DNA of 23,313 nt from Rhizophagus sp. LPA8_4_AMF (taxonomy: Eukaryota; Glomeromycota; Glomeromycetes; Glomerales; Glomeraceae), in contig JADRCO010001034.1 of assembly GCA_021464525.1 (NCBI GenBank), positions 1 through 23,313 of the forward strand. Reading direction: 5' to 3'. The notes under the pieces were generated by a model that worked only from the letters and a program-made list of their open reading frames with translations, was not told the DNA's origin and ran no database searches. The translations under genes were made by a program, and so were the position numbers. Shown here piece by piece: positions 1-10,452 of the stretch; position 1 is the first letter of the stretch, and each line of letters starts with the position of its first letter.

Positions 1-259
1 TTTTAATGCTTTATTTTAATATGGTAATCATAATGGTATGAAAAGTATCTCATTCATTTTTTTGTTTTTAATGAGAACTTATATTGGTTGGTGATATACT
101 TTATTTCTCAGTTGGTTTACTAGTTCTTATTAAATGTTATTTATCAGCCCTTCTTATTCACAACATTCCTATAAATAAAAGAAATAAGTTAAATAAAAGA
201 TAACGTTAAATAAAAAGGAATGTTTAGTATAATATTAAAAAAAGTTGAATTACTTTATC

Positions 260-898
260 AGTTTTGAGAGTCCAAAAATGCCAGCATTTTTGTAATCAAA
301 AGAAAAATGGTAGGTTTAAATAAATTAAAAAAAAAGTATGATGAATTGTCTTTTGAAAAAAAAGGTTTAAAAAAAATTTGCCGAAACTGGTCATTATACA
401 ATTAATGATTGGTATGTGAGTGCGTGAGTACAGTGAGTACAAAGATTGTATTACGTACTTGTGTAGTTATTTAAGTCATGTGACTATATAATTACGTAAT
501 TACATAACTATGTGATTCATACTCATATGTAGTCGTAATCACAGGTACGTTGTAGTTGTAATAAATAAATAATTACCGGTTTTGAGAGTCCAAAAAATGC
601 CAGCATTTTTGTAATCAAAAGAAATATGGTAGGTTTAAATAAATTAAAAAAAAGCATGATGAATTGCCTTTTGAAAAAAAAAGGTTTCAAAAAATTTGCC
701 AAAACTAGTCATTATACAATTAATGATTGGTACGTAAGTACGTGAGTACAGTGAGTACAAAAATTGTATTACGTACTTGTGTAGTTATTTAAGTCATGTG
801 ACTACATAACTACGTAATTACATAACTATGTAATTCGTACTTACATGTAGTTGTAATCACAGGTGCGGCGTTGTAGTTGTAATAAATAAATAATTACC
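260..898. repeat. Tandem direct duplication, two units of about 318 bp
   Basis: Two head-to-tail copies begin with GTTTTGAGAGTCC at 261 and 579 and end in AATAAATAAATAATTACC, so the period is about 318 bp. They match almost base for base, with scattered substitutions and small A-run length differences. Each unit has an AT-rich first half and a second half dense in GTAC, GTGAGTAC, ACGTAATTAC and ATAACTATGT words that partly fold back on themselves. No coding frame is maintained. High identity between the copies implies a recent duplication. It could be a non-coding satellite or part of a larger interspersed element; I do not recognise the family. Confidence 0.93.
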
Positions 899-992
899 AG
901 ATCATATGACTCATCGAACCAATCTACTGATTATTAATAATCTTTTTTTTAATATATATTTTTTAAAAAAATTATATTTTTTTGTATATAGA

Positions 993-1680
993 GTTGCCGG
1001 TGAACTGGACTCTGGAATTGAGGTAAATGGAGGAGGGGGGAGGTTTATTTATTAATTTTTTTTAAAAGAAACATTTCTAACATTTTTTCTTTAATTTTTT
1101 GTAGGTTGCCAGACGAATACTACAAACTGGACTTTAGAATTGAAGTAAATGGAGTGGGAAGGATATTTATTATATTTTTTTTTAAAAGAAATATTTTTAA
1201 CGTTTCTTTTTTACTTTTTTGTAGATTGCTAGATGAATACTATGAACCGGACTTTAGAATTAAGATAAATGGAAGGGGAAAGAGTATTTATTATATTTTT
1301 AAAAGAAATGTTCTAACATTTTTTTCTTTTTTGTAGGGTTGCCGAACGAATACTATAAACTGACTCTGAAATTAAAGTAAATGAAGGAGAGAGTGTGGAT
1401 TTATTTGTTTTTTTTAAGAGAAACGCTTCTAACGTTTCTTTTCTTTTTTGTAGGTTGTCAGACTTTTGGTGACAAGATGAATCTGAACTTACACGAAAAT
1501 AATGTAAGAGGAGGACCAGGGTTAAATATTAAAGAAATGTACTAATGTTTCTTATTTGCTATATTTTAGATTGCTGGACTTTTGGATGAACCTGAACTTA
1601 GAATATTTAGAAGGTAAGCTTTGAGGAAAGGTCAGAGTGGGATTTTTTTAGGTTGCTGGATTTTTAGTCAATAAAATTTT
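993..1680 (+). repeat. Tandem array of microexon-like units (7 copies)
   Basis: Seven degenerate units start at about 993, 1105, 1225, 1337, 1454, 1570 and 1652, with spacings of 112, 120, 112, 117, 116 and 82 bp. Each contains a 30-50 bp conserved core beginning (G)TTGCC/GTTGTC and carrying words such as CGAATACTA and GGACTTTAGAATTGAA. Most cores are preceded by a pyrimidine run ending GTAG or TTAG, usually with a TCTAAC/TTTAAC branch-like site 20-30 bp earlier, and followed by GTAAAT, GTAAGA or GTAAGC. The cores therefore look like exons at 993-1022, 1105-1144, 1225-about 1263, 1337-1376, 1454-1503 and 1570-1613. The third has GATAAAT instead of a GT donor. Core lengths of 30, 40, 40, 50 and 44 nt would change frame on splicing. 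Whether it is transcribed cannot be told from sequence. The repeat itself is certain; the splicing interpretation is inference. Confidence 0.85.
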
Positions 1681-2355
1681 TTTTATTACAATAAAGTAAA
1701 ATATTAAATAAACCATATTGCAATAAATTTTCTAAAAAGATCAAAATTATGCCAAAACTCATTAGTCTGGAGTTGAAAGCGAAGGACTATATATGTTTAT
1801 GTGATAGTCACATAAAAGTGTCTGTCTGTCCACCTGCTTGAAAATTGAGTCGATTAAAATTAATATAATAAGTTCCTTTCGTTTAGACTACCCACATAAA
1901 TAAACAATTTTTTAACAATTGTGTAACTGCAGTGTGTGGTGCAAATAACGCATACGTAATCGCAAACATGTTAAAATAATAACACCCTGATTTTATTTTT
2001 ATTTTTTTTTTATAATTCCTTTTTATACCCAAGAGTCCTAAGACCTAACTAAAAAGAAAAGAAAAAGAAAAGGAAGTGAACCAGCAGTCCAATTTTCATT
2101 TATCTCTATCTTTCGATTGCCTTGGTATAAAGAACCATCCAAAAATAAGCTGCAGATCTAAATACAAGTCACATTTAAAGGTATTTAATGCAAAAATCCC
2201 ATATAAATGTAGAAAGATCCAAGGCTGAATATTAGACTAATAAGGGATTAAATCCAAAATAAGGTATAGGCCATATATGTCATGTGATAGGTATTGTTGT
2301 TGATTTCGTATGTGAACAAAGTCTTTGTTCGCAATAATACATGCCAAAAACACGT
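1681..2355. other. Intergenic, no supported gene
   Basis: AT-rich DNA with no sustained reading frame. It contains a 17-bp interrupted palindrome TATGTGA-TAG-TCACATA near 1797 and an A/G-rich tract at about 2054-2079. Minus-strand sequence at 2237-2464 may be a frameshifted continuation of the coding relic beginning at 2356, but its composition is too weak to annotate separately. Confidence 0.6.
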
Positions 2356-2830
2356 TCAAGTCAAAATTGAAAAGAGGCTTAGTTTGTGATGTAGTATAGC
2401 TTTCTGAATAAGGCCAACCAAGTAAACAAACCCTTTTGGGAAAAAAGGAGGGAGAGAAAAACAAAAAAAAGGTAGAAAGAAAGGCGGTAAGGATGAAAAA
2501 GTATCTAAAAATCGTTCAAAGTCAATAATTGCATGTTTGAGAAATGTTATTCGTAAATATGCTGGCCCAGTATTAGCTTTATCCAACTATTCAACTAAAA
2601 GGTGATAATGCATAGAACTGTTAGTATAATCACTTGTATTGTTAAGAAATTGAAGGAAGTTCTTGTTTTCAAGTGCTTCTTGAACTCTTTCCATATTGTC
2701 ATATCTGCTTAAGCTTTCAAAGATAGAGTAACTAAACATAACTATTCACTTATTAGTATCCACTAGTTTTTCAGGTTTCTTGCTAATTTGGAATAATATC
2801 AAGCTGACAATTCGCAAATCCCAAGTTTAC
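2356..2830 (-). pseudogene. Decayed protein-coding relic, family not recognised
   Basis: On the minus strand one frame reads as convincing protein from about 2828 to about 2470. It starts TWDLRIVSLILFQ, then after a stop IVMFSYSIFESLSRYDNMERV, then LLVE, a second stop, and LDKANTGPAYLRITFLKH followed by IIDFERFLDTFSSLPPF. Amino-acid use (D, E, R, Y, W, charged helices) differs from the F/I/K/N noise of surrounding DNA. The two internal stops are TGA at 2748-2746 and TAG at 2589-2587. Each is one G-to-A change from TGG, so each could once have been Trp. Beyond about 2460 the frame runs into a low-complexity F/P stretch and the relic is lost, possibly continuing in another frame to 2237. No intact start or domain is visible, and I do not know the family. 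A transposon-derived or expanded-family origin is possible. Confidence 0.55.
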
Positions 2831-2839
2831 TATAAAGGC

Positions 2840-4072
2840 TTTAAAGTGTATAAAAATAAGAAGGGTATAATAAAATATCAAGAACAGTGTATATAGTAAA
2901 AGCTTAAGATGTATTTAATATAAAGAAAATAAAGAAAAATAAAGAAAAATAAAATTTTTAATAAAAAAATATTAGTAAAAAAAATGGTCATGAACGTGAC
3001 CGGAAAGAGTTCATTTTTTTAATAATATATTTATTATTCAAGTTAAAATTTTTTTTTGATTAGTATTTTTTTAATTCTAACAAAATTATAAACTGGTATT
3101 TTAAACTCTGGCTAAATTGTAACTTTTGGCTAAAATTAAGTGGTGATAATCACCAGTAGTGATAATCATTGCCAATGAGATTTAGCAATATTCTAATTCT
3201 TTATCTAATTAATTTTTCTTTTATTAAAATTATTAGTAATACTACTTTTATTTATAAGTAAATTTTATATAATTTATAAATTATATATAAAATTTGCAAA
3301 ATTTTAAACTATATATTAATTATAAATTTTTATTAATTTTAAATTAACTAATAATTCAAATTTAATAAAATTTAACTTCTTTTAATAAGAAAAATCTAAT
3401 ACTAATAATATACAATATAAAGTAAAAATACTTATAAATAATATTATTTTATTTAACTTAATTATTATATAAATAAAAATTACTTTAACTATTATATTAA
3501 AGAAAAATAACTTGTTGAATTTATTTAAAATATAATCTTAAATATCTATAACTTGTATAATAATAATACAGTTATTACTTTATTAAATAAAAGTATTTAA
3601 AATATCATTTAAAGTGTTTTTAATCCTTTGCAATTTAATGATTTTTAATATTTCTATTTATTAATAACTAATGTTTAAATTAGTACTATACATATAATAT
3701 ATTGTATAATATATGATTAATTCAATATTATATAGCCCAATATTATATAACCTATTAGTTATTTTAAATTAATTTTTAGTTTAATATACATCCTCCCCTC
3801 TATTTATGAAAATTTCAATCACATGTTTATATATTTTTAAAGTACTCTCTTTTTTTTTAAATTTAGTAGTACTGACTTACTGAAAATTCTGAAATTTTAT
3901 TATGTTTAAAGTTTAAATGTCATGTTTGTTTAAATTATTTCCTTCTTCTCTCAAATTTTGAGCCAGAAAGGATGTTAAACTAATTATTAATTTGGGAATA
4001 ACCATTATGATTTAAATTCTTGATATTAAACTTAAGGAAAATTACTATAACTAATAAAAGTTGCTTATATAG
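2840..4072. other. Very AT-rich intergenic stretch
   Basis: No gene supported. Composition is overwhelmingly A/T with short ATTA/TTAAT-type simple sequence. Small features only: the interrupted palindrome GGTCA-TGAACG-TGACC at about 2986, GGTGAT-AATCACC at about 3142, and a tandem CAATATTATATA pair near 3725. Nothing beyond this is seen. Confidence 0.7.
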
Positions 4073-4147
4073 GGTGAGTGCTGGGAAAAGGACCAATTAG
4101 ACAATGGATTTCATTGTTTATTTGGTCCCTTTTCCCAGCACTCATCC
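4073..4147. mobile_element. 75-bp foldback element (MITE-like hairpin)
   Basis: The left arm GGTGAGTGCTGGGAAAAGG is mirrored by the right arm ending CCTTTTCCCAGCACTCATCC. Pairing continues inward through GACCAA/TTTGGTC and ACAATG/CATTGT, so almost the whole segment folds into one hairpin. The flanks carry TATAGG on the left and ATATAGG on the right, consistent with a short target-site duplication, though the boundary is uncertain. Its GC content stands out from the surrounding DNA. A non-autonomous DNA transposon relic is most likely; a small-RNA hairpin is the alternative. Confidence 0.8.
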
Positions 4148-4149
4148 AA

Positions 4150-5840
4150 TATAGGAAAAAAAAATGTTAAAAAGTTTCCATTAAAAAAGAAAGACTTTAA
4201 AGACTACTACCAATTATTAGTTATTTTAATAGTTAATAACTAACAAGAAAGTTTTTGGGCAGCAAAAACTAAAATTAAACAATTAATAATAGGTTTAACA
4301 AGAATAACAACTTTTGAATCATTAAAGAAAAATCATTTTAGGCAAATATCATCATTATATAGCCACTTTTAATTTTAAAATTCAAAGTTAGATTATGTTT
4401 AATATCAAGTCTAAATCAAGTTCAAATCAAGTTTTATGATCAATGTTGTCTATTGTTGTGTTTCATTCTATTGAGTTTAGACAAATTCTAAATAGAAATT
4501 TCTTCGGTATAACATATAATTTATTGTTTTCAATATTATTCAATATTATTAACTACATAAATACAATAAAAAGAATTGAAATTGTTCATAATATATTCAT
4601 TATATTGGATTATTCCAATGTTTTACATTCTGATAAATTTGCTGTGACTTTCACGCGTTTTACAGTTTTAACAAGTTTTAAAACCGAATTATTTAAACAT
4701 TTAAAATTTTAATTAATGATAACTTTAGATGAAATAAAATTAATTTAATATAAACATAAAGTGTGGTTTCACGTTTAGATAATATGAATAGTTTAAATTA
4801 GTATTTGTTTAATCTTGAGATACTTTATATAAAAACAATTTATAGTGTCGCAAAAAAAAAAAAAAGACTATACCGTAAATATGTTTAGGAAAAAAAAAAG
4901 AATTTTAGTGTTGAAATCAAAGAGTCTTTTTTTTTTTTTGTGACTTTTTTTTTCACATTTTAAAATCTTGGCATTTCCTTTATTATTATCAATCTACAAT
5001 CTATTTGATCTTTTGTTTAAAAAAAAAACGCATTGATGATTTTTTTGACATTTATTTCCAAAAATAAGGATTAACATATATTATAAAAAATTTTTTTTAA
5101 GCATAAAACCTGTATTTTATTGAAAATTCTTAGAATTTTAGAATCGTGTAAATCATTTATTAATCAGGTGTTAAGAGATAACTGTAAATATTTATTCCTT
5201 ATCGTATTACAGTTTAAATTTCCTTTGCATATATTTAAATATATTATTTTTAATTATATGATTTTAAAATATGATTAACGGAGTTTATTATTTTTATTAT
5301 TTCTGATCGGGAATAAAAAGAATTTTCTGATAAAGAAAAAAGATAACATTTAAAAAAAAAAAAGGAAGATAAAATAACTAAAATAACCTTTTTTGTTAAA
5401 ACCGAAAAAAAATTTATTATTAGGAATAAAAAAAAAATTCTCATTTTCTTGATTTAATACTCGTTTTTTTTTTTCGAATCGTATCATATATACAAATAAT
5501 TTCCATTTTTATCAAAAAAAAAAAAAAAAACTTGTAATAGTTTGTATGTAACTTAAAAAAGGGGGTATAAAAAATAGACCAATTAATTAATAAATGATTT
5601 TTTGAATCGGGTGCATCCGTCGGGTTCACGGGTTTCACCCTAAAGAATGATATCTTTTTTTATCAAAGAACATAAAAGAATTTGTAATTGTTGATCTATT
5701 TTGCTAATGAATTACGCACACGATCAAACAAACATTTTAAACAATAAAATCAAACGCCTATTAAAAAACGCCTTTAACGTCAAAAACCGGTGCAGACGCC
5801 ATTTGATGCATATTATTCCGAATTAATAGTAATTCCGTGA
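4150..5840. other. AT-rich intergenic stretch, no supported gene
   Basis: Open frames here, such as 4443-4712 plus, have the composition expected of AT-rich noise and no domain is recognisable. A small GC-rich island at 5605-5640 stands out: read on the minus strand it holds three ACCCG words (AAACCCG, GAACCCG, GCACCCG). Otherwise there are A/T homopolymers only. Confidence 0.65.
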
Positions 5841-5842
5841 TT

Positions 5843-5960
5843 AAAAAAAAAAAAATATTTTTTTTTTTTTTTTTTATTAAAAAAAAAAAAACTTTTAAAA
5901 AAAAAAAAAAAAAAAAATTTTTTTTTTTTTTTTTTTATTGAAAAAATAAAAACTTTGTAC
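5843..5960. repeat. Alternating poly-A / poly-T array
   Basis: Runs of about 12-22 A and 17-20 T alternate here, separated by only a few bases (ATA, CTTTT, ATTG), so the tract could fold into A:T hairpins. It lies about 250 bp beyond the 3' end of the minus-strand three-exon gene. Homopolymer lengths may be affected by sequencing or assembly error. Confidence 0.85.
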
Positions 5961-6208
5961 AAAGAAAAAGAAAAAAAATTAAAAAGAAACCATAAACAAA
6001 GGAAAAATAAAATTGCTATATTACAAGAAAAAATTGCTAATGTGACAAAATTTCACAATTTTCACGCAACTGTAACTATTAATTACCGTGGCGTAACAAT
6101 TTCACTATGTAATAAATAATTTTAATTATTAAATGGTACTACCCTATACCATACGCTCCTTAGTAACTAAAACCTTAAATTAAGATTGCTACGCCCACTT
6201 TATACACA

Positions 6209-6369
6209 CTATAAGTTCATTTCTTTTTTAACAGTTAATAAAACGGTTAAATATTGTCTCGCATATTGTAAGGACATTGCGGGTGATTTATTATAAGTAT
6301 TTCTTTCTTGTTTGGTTATTTTAGGTCTTTCTTGATCTAAACGAACATTTAATTCTTTTATTGGTTCTC

Positions 6370-6406
<37 letters not shown>

Positions 6407-7439
6407 AAGATTACACAGATTGTTCTTTAAGTTCATGTAATGTACATATTCGATCGACATAACAACGATATAACATACTCTTTGTAGAAGAAAAATCGTG
6501 AGACATACCTTGAATAGAACGGATCATCATAAGAAGTGAAACTTGTGTGACCAGACTTTGAATCTTTTTGTTTAATGGCATATTCTTCAGAATAACCATT
6601 TATCCAACCATTACATTTTCTACCAACACGATATGCAGCAGTTGATTCAATCATTTTTTCCGTAACTGAAAGTTTTGATTTTGGTTGATGAGAATGACGT
6701 TCACTTGGATAATAATCTACATTTGATTCCCATTCTTTTCGTCTATTTGGACCCAACTGTGAAGGAATATCAGGACTATGTCTTTGTTTTAAATTTTTTG
6801 TTCTTTTTTCTAAAAAAAAAAATAAAATAAAATAAATTAGCATATAAATAAATAAATAAATTAGCATATATAAATAAAATAATATAATAATATTATATAT
6901 TACTTACCATTACGTTTGGAAGAATATTCCGAAGGCGGTAATACTGGAATACTTTTTTTATTTTTATTTGATTTATTATTATTACTATTATTGTTATTAT
7001 TATTATTTCCGAATGAAAAGTCAAATGATGATAATATTGTATCTAATTTACTAGATTTATTATTCGAATTTGACTTATTATTTGATTTATTACGATAACT
7101 TGGTATTGAGGGAATTTCTTTTGAAGAAGATAAACGAAATTCTTCAAAATGATGACGAGTATTTAATCTATGATCCAACATGATATCTTCTTTTTTAGGT
7201 TCAAATTTTTTTCCACTTAAAGATTTAATTAATTCTTGACGACACTTTGCAATAAAACCACCAATTACAGTAATAACGAACCAACCAGTAAAATTTACAG
7301 TAAAAATTATTCCACAAAAAGTTGATAAAGCACAAAATGTTATAAAAGAGATAATTAATACAGAAATATCGTACTTATTATCTTTTTTTGAAAAATATGA
7401 AGAAAAAATGGAGGAAGAAGTTGATACGAAAGAAGACAT
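6209..7439 (-). CDS. Three-exon gene, unrecognised protein with two N-terminal membrane segments
   Basis: Model: exons 7439-6908, 6809-6509 and 6368-6209 (minus), 993 nt, 330 aa. Donors are GTAAGT and GTATGT; acceptors are TTTTTTAG and AATAG. The frame is kept across both joins (N/E codon split, then an Arg codon split), giving SSKRN-EKRTKN and DDPFYSR-EPIKELN. Introns are 98 and 140 nt. Residues 25-46 (ISVLIISFITFCALSTFCGII) and about 50-64 are hydrophobic and separated by a very short turn, suggesting a membrane hairpin with a Ser-rich N-terminus. After this come a charged segment, an Asn/Ser-rich low-complexity tract around residues 115-165, and a basic, Ser/Tyr-rich C-terminal half without a recognised domain. 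ATG 7439 is the first methionine of the open frame. The family is unknown to me. An internal-membrane anchor is only an inference from the hairpin. Exon structure is fairly secure because three independent frames join cleanly. Confidence 0.78.
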
Positions 7440-7463
7440 TTTTTTGAAACAAAAAAAAAAGAG

Positions 7464-7475
7464 TTTTATATATAT
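7464..7475 (-). promoter_or_regulatory. Possible TATA element of the three-exon gene
   Basis: The minus strand reads TATATATAAAA about 25-35 nt upstream of ATG 7439. If functional, the 5' leader would have to be very short. In such AT-rich DNA a chance match is quite possible. Confidence 0.25.
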
Positions 7476-7514
7476 TAAAAATAATAAAGTTTATTTAAGT
7501 AAGTAGTGTAATCG

Positions 7515-7540
7515 TAGGACAATTTTCGCGGCGCGCTTAT
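7515..7540. promoter_or_regulatory. GC-rich intergenic motif, copy 1
   Basis: TAGGACAATTTTCGCGGCGC (plus strand), continuing GCTTAT, lies 76-101 bp upstream of ATG 7439. A near copy occurs at 14775-14800: 21 of 26 positions agree, with identical TAGGACAAT and CGCGGCGC blocks. CG-rich words are rare in this window, so the match is notable. It could be a transcription-factor site or a fragment of a repeat. Confidence 0.5.
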
Positions 7541-8227
7541 TTTTCGCTGGATGAGGTAAGAGAAATTATTAATGATGCAGTTTGCAAATGAAAAAAAGAA
7601 AATGAGAGAGTTTTTATCATTGTTGAAAGAAAAAAATAAATTTGGGTAAAGTAAAGTTACACTTTTATAACAAAATCGAATTGTGTTTCATGTGATTTTT
7701 AAAATAGTAACATAACGGCAACATTCGGCAACATTAATTTGAATTACGAATTATGCAAGCCACAATTATAATAAAAGATATTGAAAAATTCAGGTTTTTG
7801 ACCGCTTTTAACTGTGCCCATTTTGCAATACCATTCGTTTCACAGAATAAAATCTTCTTTAAAATCAGGTTCTTTAAAAAAAAAATTTTTTTTATGAACA
7901 ATGTTTTAATTACATTACTTTGTTCTAATTGAACCTATAATTGTTTATTGAGGTTACGGAATTTAGAAATTTTCCTTCCGGTAATAAACTAACTATAATC
8001 AAGTTTTTTAAAATATAATTTGGACTATATAAATGAGAATTAACAAAATAGTTTAATTTCCCACCATATTTTGTTTTGCTTTTTTTTTTTTTTTTTTTTT
8101 TTTTTTTTCACCAATTTCAATTTCAATTTCTAACTTTATTAATTACAATTATTTTTTTTTTATTTTATTTTATTTTATTTATTTGGAAATTATATACACA
8201 TAATATTCATATGTTTTGGCTCCCTAA
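7541..8227. other. 5' flank of the three-exon gene; intergenic
   Basis: No gene supported. AAAGTAAAGTTAC at 7648-7660 is repeated exactly at 14984-14996, in both places downstream of the GC-rich TAGGACAAT motif. A run of about 29 T lies at 8080-8108. Otherwise unremarkable AT-rich DNA. Confidence 0.55.
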
Positions 8228-8303
8228 TTGTTTCAATTTTTTTTTTTCCTGATAACCAAAAAAGAAATAATCGCTATCTTTTTTTTTATTTCCTTTCTTG
8301 AGA

Positions 8304-8717
8304 TGGTTGGACCATCGAAAAGAAAATTATTTGATCCATCTATTTTTATACCTAACTTTGAAATTGATCTAAGCCAATTTGTTTACCGAATTTTTCTTTT
8401 TAATTCGAACAATGGAATTTTATTAATAGGAAAAGATTTTTTATTTTATTTACAAATTATTTTATTTACAAAAAGAAAAAAAATTATTTTTTAATGAACA
8501 TAAATATTTTTTATCTATCTTTATGACTTTGTTTTTTTCACAAGTGAAAAGATAGAAAATGGTGATACAATCAATGTATTTTCTATATTTTACAAGGAAA
8601 AAAAAATGTCGGAAAAGGATTATCCAAATTTAGATGATTTACAACTTTTTTTTTCATTAGTTTTTTTTTTCTTTGTAATCTTACCTATAAATGGATGTCA
8701 TTTTCCGAATCATTTTT
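8304..8717 (+). CDS. Doubtful coding fragments, possible two-exon small gene
   Basis: Two stretches look more like protein than the AT-rich background. At 8304 a frame reads MVGPSKRKLFDPSIF then IPNFEIDLSQF before decaying into F/I/K. About 200 bp further on, a frame from about 8546 reads EKIENGDTINVFSIFYKEKK then MSEKDYPNLDDLQLF and ends in a stop at about 8717. The second is preceded by TTTTTTTCACAAG, a possible acceptor, but no convincing donor joins the two in frame. No domain is recognised. They may be exons of an unmodelled gene, a relic, or chance. Confidence 0.25.
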
Positions 8718-9051
8718 AGGTCATCTTTTATTGTGAAATAATCAAAGGGTTTTGAACAATCATAAAATCTTTTTGAAATTCTGAAAGTCAGGATTTTCTT
8801 TAAACGTTAAAATATGAACGCCTCTTTACTAACGCGTAGATGATGTTTTAACCAAAAAAAATCGAGATGACGTACTTGTCACGTGTATCCTACATAACAT
8901 ATCTCCAATTTTTCATTTTTCCACCCCCTAAATCTTTAGTGATGTATTTTTAGGATTTTTAGGATTTTTTAGAGCATAATTTTGAATTTTGTTAGATAAA
9001 GTTTTTCCTACATTTTAGGAAAAAATGCATATATATCAATTATTTACGTTA

Positions 9052-9094
<43 letters not shown>

Positions 9095-10224
9095 TTTCAT
9101 TCTTGCATCATTGCAGCTATTAATTTAAGAAATAACGTTATTAACTTTAATTTTGTTTCACATGGTTTTACATTTTTTAAATATTTTTTATTTTATTTTA
9201 TTTTATTTTTTATTTTTTTATTTTTTTATTTTATTTTTTTTTACCACATTTTTTTTTTTAAAAAAAAAATATTTATTACCAATCATTTTTCAATTATAAA
9301 TTGTAATTTTCACAATAAGATGATTAACAATAATGCTAGAATCACATTTTTTTTTGTTCGAATAAAGAAAAAGGGGTTAATTATTCTTAATTATTCTTAA
9401 TTATTAGAATGTGAATTGTTAATTTTGATTAGTAAAATTCATTCAACTTACTAATATTTTGATCATATATAATAAATTTTTTCAAAATGTTTCAGGTTCA
9501 AAAATTAATGTTCATGCTGTTTATGTTTTTTTCGTTACGCTACGCCACATCACATTTGTAAATCATGTAAATTGTTAGAAACGAAACGTATTTTTTGCTA
9601 AATTCATACAAAATAATATAAATAAATGTTACATATCACGAGATTACATATCTTTATGTTAAAAAAATGAGTAAATATTACAATCTTTGTCAACTTGTTA
9701 CGCGTGACGCAATAAGATAAATTATTACCATACTTTATTCATACTTATTCGCGCATCAAACGTACTCAAATAGGTTAAAGCATATACCGCAGCGGAGTTA
9801 TTGATATAATCATGACAAAAATTGAAGGCATATTACTATATAGCAATTGATAATCAAAAGAAATCATTGATGAAAAGAATGCTAAACCGGTTACCCGATA
9901 TCATATATCACTTATAGAAAAAAAAAAAATAAACAATAAATATAAAAAGTTCCAAGATAAACAAATATAAAATGTAAAGTCTTTATTAAATGTACTAAAT
10001 CAATTATCAATGGCTATTAAATTTGACTGTCTAAGATTAGTTTACAACTATAAGGTTTTGACTGACATCAAGAATATTGTTTACTTGATCGTAGATTTCA
10101 TCCTTGTGAGTATTTACCAGTTTTTAAAACGTTTAAAATTAATGTAATTTTTAGCTCTATTAAAAGTTAATGCTAACTTACTGATAATGTTACAAAGAGA
10201 TCAATGTTTTGTCAAGTAGAGGGT
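8718..10224. other. Intergenic, homopolymer-rich
   Basis: No gene supported. A run of about 38 T at 9056-9093 is followed by TTTTA/TTTTTA simple sequence to about 9260. The open frame 9092-9400 is a by-product of this tract. Scattered CG-containing words (TTACGCTACGCC near 9535, TTACGCGTGACGC near 9700) do not form a recognisable element. Confidence 0.6.
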
Positions 10225-10452
10225 GGTTCAAATTTTTGAATGAGAGTTCACTGAATAACAACGTGGGGTCATAATGTCATATTATGACAGTAAGATCAGA
10301 ATGCTATTGGTTCAAGTTTTTGAATGAGAGAGAGTTCTTTGAAAAAAACAGCTTTATTCTGAATAACAACGTGACGATAGTAAAGTTCAGAATGCTACTG
10401 ATTCAAGTTTTTGAATGAGAGTTCTTTGAAAAACAGCTTTATTCTCAATAAC
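10225..10452. repeat. Short tandem repeat, about 2.6 units of 84-91 bp
   Basis: Units start at about 10225, 10309 and 10400 with GGTTCAA or GATTCAAG, followed by TTTTTGAATGAGAG. They share GAATAACAACGTG and CAGAATGCTA(T/C)T. The second and third units also share TTCTTTGAAAAA and CAGCTTTATTCT, which the first lacks. The first contains the internal palindrome ATAATGTCATATTATGACA instead. No coding frame. Likely a decayed local satellite. Confidence 0.85.

Noticed and set aside
1106-1336. 76-aa frame through the microexon-like array
   Set aside because: It reads across two units only because their spacing is 120 bp. Other units are out of frame, and the F/I-rich linker is translated pyrimidine tract.
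4443-4712. 89-aa plus-strand frame
   Set aside because: Composition is that of AT-rich noise; no domain, splice context or paralogue was seen. A real gene cannot be strictly excluded.
6916-7098. Plus-strand 60-aa Leu-rich frame
   Set aside because: It is the antisense of the Asn/Ser-rich linker in the three-exon gene.
9092-9400. 102-aa plus-strand frame
   Set aside because: It begins within a T homopolymer and is dominated by TTTTA simple sequence.
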